In this document: positions 61,044 to 64,000 of the stretch, piece by piece | Numbering within the stretch: position 1 is the first letter of the stretch | Layout: the number at the start of each line of letters is the position of its first letter | NCBI GenBank assembly: GCA_937625935.1 | Contig: OW569371.1 | Span: forward strand, 124,001-188,000 | Source: Tetramitus jugosus | Lineage: Eukaryota > Heterolobosea > Eutetramitea > Acrasida > Vahlkampfiidae | Length of the DNA stretch: 64,000 nt | Reading direction: 5' to 3' | Translations under genes and position numbers: made by a program | Notes under the pieces: generated by a model | Seen by the model: the letters and a program-made list of their open reading frames with translations, nothing else | Databases searched by the model: none | What the model was told of the DNA's origin: nothing

Positions 61044-62408
61044 TCAAGCAATTTCAATCTTGTCTGCATCGAGCTTCTTCTTTGGCACTGGAACTTTCTT
61101 GTCCTTGGCTTCCTCTTCTTGCACGACCTGTTGAACAAAGGCAATGTATTTATGATCGTCAACCAGGTTGGCATTGGCTTCTTCCTTTGGCAACAACTTT
61201 GGTGGTTCGCCTCCCAACTCTTCAGCAATCTTTTGTGCCTCCATCTTTACTTCCTCTGTAATCTTCTTCTTTTCCTTGGCAGCCTTCTTCACATTCATAA
61301 TCTCTGGAGTTGGATGAAGCTTCTGATTCATGGCATCATTCTCCTCGTGGATGATATCTCCAATCGTTTTCTTCTCATGTTCTCCTGTTGCTCCCTCTTC
61401 TGTCGCTGCTTCTTCATCTTCAGCAACAACATCAGGATGCTCCTCCTGCTCTTCCTCTTTGATCAACTCTTGTCTCTTCTTTCTCTTGATGTTCATATCT
61501 CGTCGTTGTTGTTGAGACTTTCTCTTTTGCTTCTTCGCAGAGCTCTTCACATCATCTTCATCATCATTGTTATTCTCTTCATCTTCATCCTCTTCATTCT
61601 CTTCATGATGATCCAGTGGAAGGGCATGTGCACCTAGTTCATCCTTATCTACATTTGCTGCTTCTGCTTCTTCATGTTCCTCTTCCTCTTTATTGATTTT
61701 TTCCTCAACAACACCAGCAGGGCGACTGTTGTTGTTTTGATTTCTCTTTTGAACAGTCGCAAGATTATTTTTCTGTAAATTGGCCTTCATTTTGCCGCTA
61801 AAAAACGGATGATTGAGAATTTTTGCATCTTCTTCGTCCACTGTGACTCTATCATCAACATATTCACTATGATCATCCTGTTCTCTCTCATCTCTCGTAG
61901 CAATCAATGGTTTCTGCTTCTTTTTGGCTTCATTTACAACTTTTTGAATTTCAATTGCTGTTGAAGAAGCACCATCATCATTCTCATCATTATTCATTTG
62001 ATTGATACCCTGATTATTATTATTGTTATTATTATTGTTGTTATTGTTGTTATTTGACCATACTACTTGTTGCACTTGTTGAGGTAATGTTTCTGTTCGT
62101 TTTTGTTGTTGTTGTTGTTGTTGAGATTGATCCAGTAAAACAGCAGCTCTCTGAACAAACACTGTTTCATACAGTGTAAACATGCCTAGGATAAGAACAA
62201 ACACGATAATCAATTGTTTTTTGACATTGTTCGACAATGGCCATAAATGAGACGTTTGTTGTGACCCATGGTGATGATGATGAGGATTGTTGTTGAATTT
62301 AAATTGAGGTGATTGGTTATGGTTCATGGGTGAATTTCGCATGAATGACCGTCCTAAAAGTGCTCCTTGCATATGCACGAAATGTGTTTGTTTTCGAGTG
62401 TGTACCAC
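61044..62408 (-). CDS. Single-pass membrane protein, acidic and low-complexity, unknown function
   Basis: Intronless, up to 454 residues; the second Met (62372) is an equally good start. A basic, His/Asn-rich N-terminal stretch of about 60 residues precedes one membrane helix (QLIIVFVLILGMFTLYETVF), which suggests type II topology with the long C-terminal part in the lumen or outside. That part has Gln and Asn runs and long charged Glu/Asp/Lys stretches, ending in KVPVPKKKLDADKIEIA. I find no catalytic motif. Glycosyltransferases share this topology, but none of their motifs is seen here. Confidence 0.7.
   Translation of the reverse strand: MVHTRKQTHFVHMQGALLGRSFMRNSPMNHNQSPQFKFNNNPHHHHHGSQQTSHLWPLSNNVKKQLIIVFVLILGMFTLYETVFVQRAAVLLDQSQQQQQQQKRTETLPQQVQQVVWSNNNNNNNNNNNNNNQGINQMNNDENDDGASSTAIEIQKVVNEAKKKQKPLIATRDEREQDDHSEYVDDRVTVDEEDAKILNHPFFSGKMKANLQKNNLATVQKRNQNNNSRPAGVVEEKINKEEEEHEEAEAANVDKDELGAHALPLDHHEENEEDEDEENNNDDEDDVKSSAKKQKRKSQQQRRDMNIKRKKRQELIKEEEQEEHPDVVAEDEEAATEEGATGEHEKKTIGDIIHEENDAMNQKLHPTPEIMNVKKAAKEKKKITEEVKMEAQKIAEELGGEPPKLLPKEEANANLVDDHKYIAFVQQVVQEEEAKDKKVPVPKKKLDADKIEIA
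62013..62054. repeat. ATT/GTT triplet run encoding poly-Asn
   Basis: Imperfect ATT/GTT triplets read on the minus strand as about 14 Asn residues inside the membrane protein at 61044-62408. Confidence 0.8.
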
Positions 62409-62822
62409 TGGTACTACAGAGTGATGGGATGTTCTGTGGATGTGATGTTTGCTTGGTTACCTGTTTGTTGTGATTTTTTTGAGTCCAGATTCGGTGGTGT
62501 GAATCTTTTCTTGGACTGTTCATGCGCTTGAAACCCGTTTTTTCAACTCCGATGACGAAATTGTGGAACTACGGGAACTGACGCAACGATGCGCAATTTG
62601 AAATTTATTGACCAACGAGTCCCAAATTCACCTCCAAGCTAGTGCCAGGAGAACGTGAAGGTTACCGCACATAAAACCAATCTTGAATCAAGTTCTCACC
62701 AAGAAGTTGTCCTATGGCGCTTTATCTAAAATTCCGCTCAAAAAAAAAACTTTTTTTTTGATGATCAAAACACAAATCAAACAACAAACAACAAACAACA
62801 AACGAGAAGAGGACAACAAAGT
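62409..62822. other. Divergent promoter region with A/T palindrome
   Basis: 414 bases between the membrane protein and WDR61 genes. At 62738-62761 an almost perfect palindrome of a ten-A run, one C and a nine-T run lies about 60 bases before the WDR61 ATG. A CAAACAACAAA-type leader follows. Confidence 0.5.
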
Positions 62823-63755
62823 ATGGCATACAGACAAAGTGACATCTCAAAGGAACAAATCCACAACGACAGCGTCTTTTGTGTCTCTTGGACCAACGAT
62901 AAAATCATCACTGGAAGTGTCAACTCTGAAGTCAAAGTCTGGTCCGTTCAACCGACCAACAAGTCATCATCCGATGCGATTCAACTCACTCACACACTCA
63001 ATGGTCATCGACTAGGAGTCAACAGTGTCGATGCTCACAATAACATTGCAGTCTCCAGTTCCATGGACAGTTGCATTCGAGTGTGGGATGTTGAAAAGGG
63101 AGTGTTGTTGAGTATGATTGAGGCACCACCAGTGGAGGCATGGACCGTTTGTTTGAGTCCAGACGGTCGACACGTTGCCACTGGAAGTCAAACCGGAAAT
63201 GTCAACATTTACAGCGTGGAAAATGGAGTCGGACAAAAGGAAATGTCTCTTGATCCGCAGAAAAAAAGCTTTTGTATGGCTGTTGCTTACAGTCCAAACG
63301 GTAGATTTGTGGCATGTGGTTTGCAAGATGGTAGTGCAACCATTTTTGATGTGAGCACTGGTTCTGTGGCTCATCATTTGGACGCTCATAGCTTGACTGT
63401 GAGAAGCCTTGCCTTTACCAATGATTCTAGTCAATTGATCTCTGCTTCTGATGACAAATCGATACACGTGTACGATGTCAAGAGTGGTTCGTTGACTCAG
63501 ACATTGTCTGGTCATGATTCCTCTGTTTTTTGTGTGCGTGTGTCACCCAACGGAAAGCACTTTGCTTCCTGTTCGGCTGATCGCAGTGTTCGTATCTGGG
63601 AATTGAGCACACTAGAGTGCATTCATGTGTTTGAGGGTGCTCACTCTGATATTGTGTGGTCTCTGGCATACAATCAAGATGGAAGCAACTTGGCCAGTGT
63701 GAGCTCTGATCTCTCTCTCCGTCTCTACAATTGTCCATTGGATGATTCCAAGTAG
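62823..63755 (+). CDS. WDR61: WDR61/SKI8 WD40 protein
   Basis: Shared subunit of the Ski complex (cytoplasmic 3'-5' RNA decay with the exosome) and, in several lineages, the PAF1 transcription complex. Intronless, 310 residues, seven WD40 blades. Segments typical of this family are VEAWTVCLSPDGRHVATGSQ, GNVNIYSVENG, VAYSPNGRFVACGLQDGSAT, VRSLAFTNDSSQLISASDDK and SGHDSSVFCVRVSPNGKHFA. Length matches human WDR61 (about 305 residues). It converges on the DPY30-motif gene with 111 bases between the stops. Confidence 0.92.
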   Translation: MAYRQSDISKEQIHNDSVFCVSWTNDKIITGSVNSEVKVWSVQPTNKSSSDAIQLTHTLNGHRLGVNSVDAHNNIAVSSSMDSCIRVWDVEKGVLLSMIEAPPVEAWTVCLSPDGRHVATGSQTGNVNIYSVENGVGQKEMSLDPQKKSFCMAVAYSPNGRFVACGLQDGSATIFDVSTGSVAHHLDAHSLTVRSLAFTNDSSQLISASDDKSIHVYDVKSGSLTQTLSGHDSSVFCVRVSPNGKHFASCSADRSVRIWELSTLECIHVFEGAHSDIVWSLAYNQDGSNLASVSSDLSLRLYNCPLDDSK

Positions 63756-63866
63756 TAGGGTGCACGTACACGTCATGTGCAATGCTTTTTGTAACACAAC
63801 AATCTTCAATAAGAAATATTAATATCATCATCACAAAATGTTTATCATAAGAATTGAAGAGAATGC

Positions 63867-64000
63867 TTATTCTTCCATGACGCTGTTATCAGTTTGCTTA
63901 ACTTCTTCTTGATCCGAGCTTGTAACACCAGTCTTTTGTGGGTTGTGCTTGAGCAGGAACGCAGCCAAGTATTCTACTGGATTTTCAGGTCTTTCTCTTA
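63867..64000 (-). CDS. DPY30-motif protein, C-terminal fragment
   Basis: The minus strand is open from the window edge to the TAA at 63867-63869, giving the last 43 residues. They start RERPENPVEYLAAFLLKHNP, which matches the second helix of the Dpy-30 motif, and end in a Glu-rich tail. DPY30 itself is a core subunit of COMPASS/MLL histone methyltransferases. The same dimerisation motif occurs in radial spoke and adenylate kinase proteins, so the exact member cannot be decided from the fragment. Confidence 0.8.
   Translation of the reverse strand, partial: RERPENPVEYLAAFLLKHNPQKTGVTSSDQEEVKQTDNSVMEE

Noticed and set aside
1-64000. CRISPR arrays, insertion sequences, defence islands
   Set aside because: This is eukaryotic nuclear DNA. 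The direct repeats seen are triplet runs inside genes and one duplicated gene tail.

Overview
The window is nuclear DNA of a free-living amoeboflagellate protist, most likely Naegleria or a close heterolobosean. The evidence is indirect but consistent. Genes are packed on both strands with gaps of about 30 to 600 bases. Most genes lack introns, and the few introns are short (53 to 192 bases) with GTATGT or GTAAGT donors; one has an exact TACTAAC branch point. Many proteins carry long Gln/Asn/Ser tracts. The gene set combines sterol synthesis (CYP51), flagellar parts (a radial spoke head protein), mitochondrial complex I and ordinary eukaryotic nuclear machinery. I cannot name the species from the sequence.

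Layout. 1-5.2 kb: an unknown Ser-rich protein (runs off the left edge), splicing factor SF3A1 and a bacterial-type YchF GTPase with a likely organelle presequence. 5.3-16 kb: an unknown protein, a damaged F-box/SPRY gene, a C2-domain protein kinase whose C2 domain is split by a low-complexity insert, a Gln-rich small ORF, a bacterial-type MutS with a likely mitochondrial presequence and a TPR protein. 16.4-29 kb: CYP51, a GCN5 acetyltransferase with bromodomain, a NOL12/Rrp17-like nucleolar protein, a BPI/LBP-fold secreted protein, a HINT3-like HIT protein, a four-exon GH38 alpha-mannosidase, a CAF1 deadenylase and a tRNA-Val(AAC). 29-43.5 kb: a WD40 protein, a coiled-coil protein, a double AAA ATPase with odd catalytic residues, a kelch/SH3/EF-hand-like protein, then a tight minus-strand run of ELP5, a calcineurin-like phosphoesterase and a RecQ helicase. 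43.8-50 kb: an NnrU-family membrane protein with a probable C-terminal frameshift, a large CEMIP-like G8/beta-helix surface protein, a duplicated relic of the NnrU gene tail, and complex I subunit NDUFS7. 50-64 kb: radial spoke head protein 4/6, ER BiP (HDEL) with heat-shock and UPR-like promoter motifs, phosphatidylserine synthase, GINS2, a kinesin-3, an unknown single-pass membrane protein, WDR61/SKI8 and the C-terminus of a DPY30-motif protein.

There is no operon-style pathway. Loose themes are chromatin and transcription (GCN5, WDR61, DPY30), flagella and transport (RSPH4/6, kinesin-3, the EF-hand-like kelch protein), the secretory pathway (mannosidase, BiP, PtdSer synthase, BPI and CEMIP-like exports) and mitochondrial upkeep with bacterial-type proteins (MutS, YchF, NDUFS7). 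I saw no CRISPR array, transposase, virus or toxin gene. The most interesting signals are the split C2-kinase, the Walker B Glu-to-Gln AAA protein, the SH3 nested in a kelch propeller, two frameshift candidates, the duplicated gene tail and the BiP promoter.
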